Origin: Thelonectria olida
Taxonomy: Eukaryota > Ascomycota > Sordariomycetes > Hypocreales > Nectriaceae
NCBI GenBank assembly: GCA_020736575.1
Contig: JAGPYM010000006.1
Span: 1,612,001 to 1,676,000, forward strand
DNA: 64,000 bases
Reading direction: 5' to 3'
The notes under the pieces were generated by a model. The model did not search any database, had not been told where the DNA came from, and saw nothing but the letters and a program-made list of their open reading frames with translations. This document shows positions 63,121 through 64,000 of this stretch, piece after piece. Within the stretch, counting starts at the first letter, position 1; the number at the start of each line of letters is the position of its first letter. The translations under genes and the position numbers were made by a program.

Positions 63121-64000
63121 CTACGGCTTCAAGCTCTCAAGCACCTTCTTGATCATCTGGTTACCCACCACCTTGGCTTCTTCAAACCGCGGCTCAAAGA
63201 ACTCTTGGGTGCTCACGAAGCGCTTCTCCCACGTCTCAAAGTGACCCAAGCTTACGCACTCAGCCCACCCGCGCGCAGCAAAAGTGAATTCAAGATCGTC
63301 GCTGCGGTACGTCTTGTCCTCGACGGCGGTTTGGATCGCGGCGTCAAGGACTTCGTCGTTTCGGAACAGATACTCTGTCACACCCAGACGCAGTCGGAAC
63401 AGCGGGGTGCTGCACAGCATGTGGTCGTACGGCACGATGTCGAGAGCGGCCCAGCAGTCGACCATGGCGAGGAGAGAAAGGTGGTTGTTCGGGCGGGGCT
63501 CGTCTGTCGGCGTGCCAAGGGAAAAGGACGACAGGATAGAAGGTTCAAGGAGCGGCCGGGTATCCCAGGCGGTTGACGGGCCAAAAACCTTGTCGCGAGC
63601 GCGGTAGAGACGTTCCCGAAGACCCTCGAGGTTGCCCTCGATCATGAGTGTGTACAGATCCGTGACACTTCGGGCATACTGAGAAATCTGTTCCCGAGCC
63701 TCGGGGTTGAGGATGGCAAGTCCGGCGTAGACGTGCCACTTTTGGCTATAGATGCGAAGCATCAGGTTGACTTTGACGTTCTCAATGCCGCCAACATAAC
63801 GGCTCAGCTCCCATGGGAATTGCTTGTTCGCGTGCCAAGCTTTGCCCATGGACAAGAAGGCGGCGTGTGTGACGGCCTGTGTGTCGGCCGTGATGCGGTC
63901 ATGTTCGAGGGCTGTGAGGTAGACAAATTTGGAACGGAGGCACTGAAGGACGGCCTCAACTTTGTGCAGGGCTTCATCGGGGGCGCGGTGCTGGATAAGG
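63121..64000 (-). CDS. tyr1: Prephenate dehydrogenase, 3' part (cut by window edge)
   Basis: NADP-dependent enzyme converting prephenate to 4-hydroxyphenylpyruvate in tyrosine biosynthesis (yeast Tyr1 family). About 292 C-terminal residues are visible in one open frame; the NADP-binding N-terminus lies beyond position 64000. Family landmarks on the minus strand: KVEAVLQCLRSKFVYL, LEHDRITADTQAVTHAAFLS, FPWELSRYVGGIENVKVNL, and RIYSQKWHVYAGLAILNPEA, followed by a helical tail ending VLESLKP. The histidine of TQAVTHAAF belongs to the conserved helical dimerisation domain. The assignment rests on these blocks and is good despite the truncation. Confidence 0.88.
   Translation of the reverse strand, partial: LIQHRAPDEALHKVEAVLQCLRSKFVYLTALEHDRITADTQAVTHAAFLSMGKAWHANKQFPWELSRYVGGIENVKVNLMLRIYSQKWHVYAGLAILNPEAREQISQYARSVTDLYTLMIEGNLEGLRERLYRARDKVFGPSTAWDTRPLLEPSILSSFSLGTPTDEPRPNNHLSLLAMVDCWAALDIVPYDHMLCSTPLFRLRLGVTEYLFRNDEVLDAAIQTAVEDKTYRSDDLEFTFAARGWAECVSLGHFETWEKRFVSTQEFFEPRFEEAKVVGNQMIKKVLESLKP

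Overview
The window is nuclear DNA of a filamentous ascomycete (Pezizomycotina, most likely Sordariomycetes; Hypocreales is my best guess, held weakly). The evidence is the gene content (NoxR, the Con7 conidiation/appressorium regulator, a kynureninase, a ThiD-TenA fusion, an external NADH dehydrogenase), the many 48-160 nt introns with GTRNGT donors and CTAAC-type branch points, and the absence of operon structure. Sixteen protein-coding genes can be supported. Intron/exon structures were worked out by eye from reading frame, splice consensus and conserved protein sequence.

Left part (1-22 kb): noxR (minus), a roughly 4.8 kb stretch with no recognisable gene, the SOD1 copper chaperone ccs1 (minus) divergent from mitochondrial ribosomal protein uL13m (plus), urate oxidase (minus) divergent from the TORC2 subunit Rictor/Ste20/Avo3 (plus), the thiamine-salvage fusion enzyme THI20 (plus, 11 exons), and a convergent gene for an unrecognised single-pass membrane protein (minus).

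Middle (22-51 kb): a 5.6 kb gene-free divergent region, then external NADH dehydrogenase, kynureninase and the DEAD-box helicase dbp2 with its long late intron, all plus strand. A gene desert of about 13.9 kb follows, ending at the developmental C2H2 regulator con7.

Right part (51-64 kb): 5 kb without genes, the U5 snRNP assembly factor aar2 (plus), a divergent ribosomal protein pair rps16 (minus) / rpl32 (plus) with a short shared promoter, a cysteine-rich fungal protein of unknown function (plus), and the 3' part of prephenate dehydrogenase tyr1 (minus), cut by the window edge.

The genes are mostly unrelated housekeeping and developmental functions; no biosynthetic cluster, transposon, tRNA or CRISPR array was recognised. 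The most interesting points are three GC-AG introns among about 44, a urate oxidase that stops just before the usual SKL peroxisomal signal, a possible second N-terminus for the copper chaperone, an open coding-like frame just past the Rictor stop codon, a stop-free 3n intron in uL13m, a CACGTG plus AACCCTAA pair in the ribosomal protein promoter, and the large desert upstream of con7. I did not find a convincing undescribed multi-gene system.
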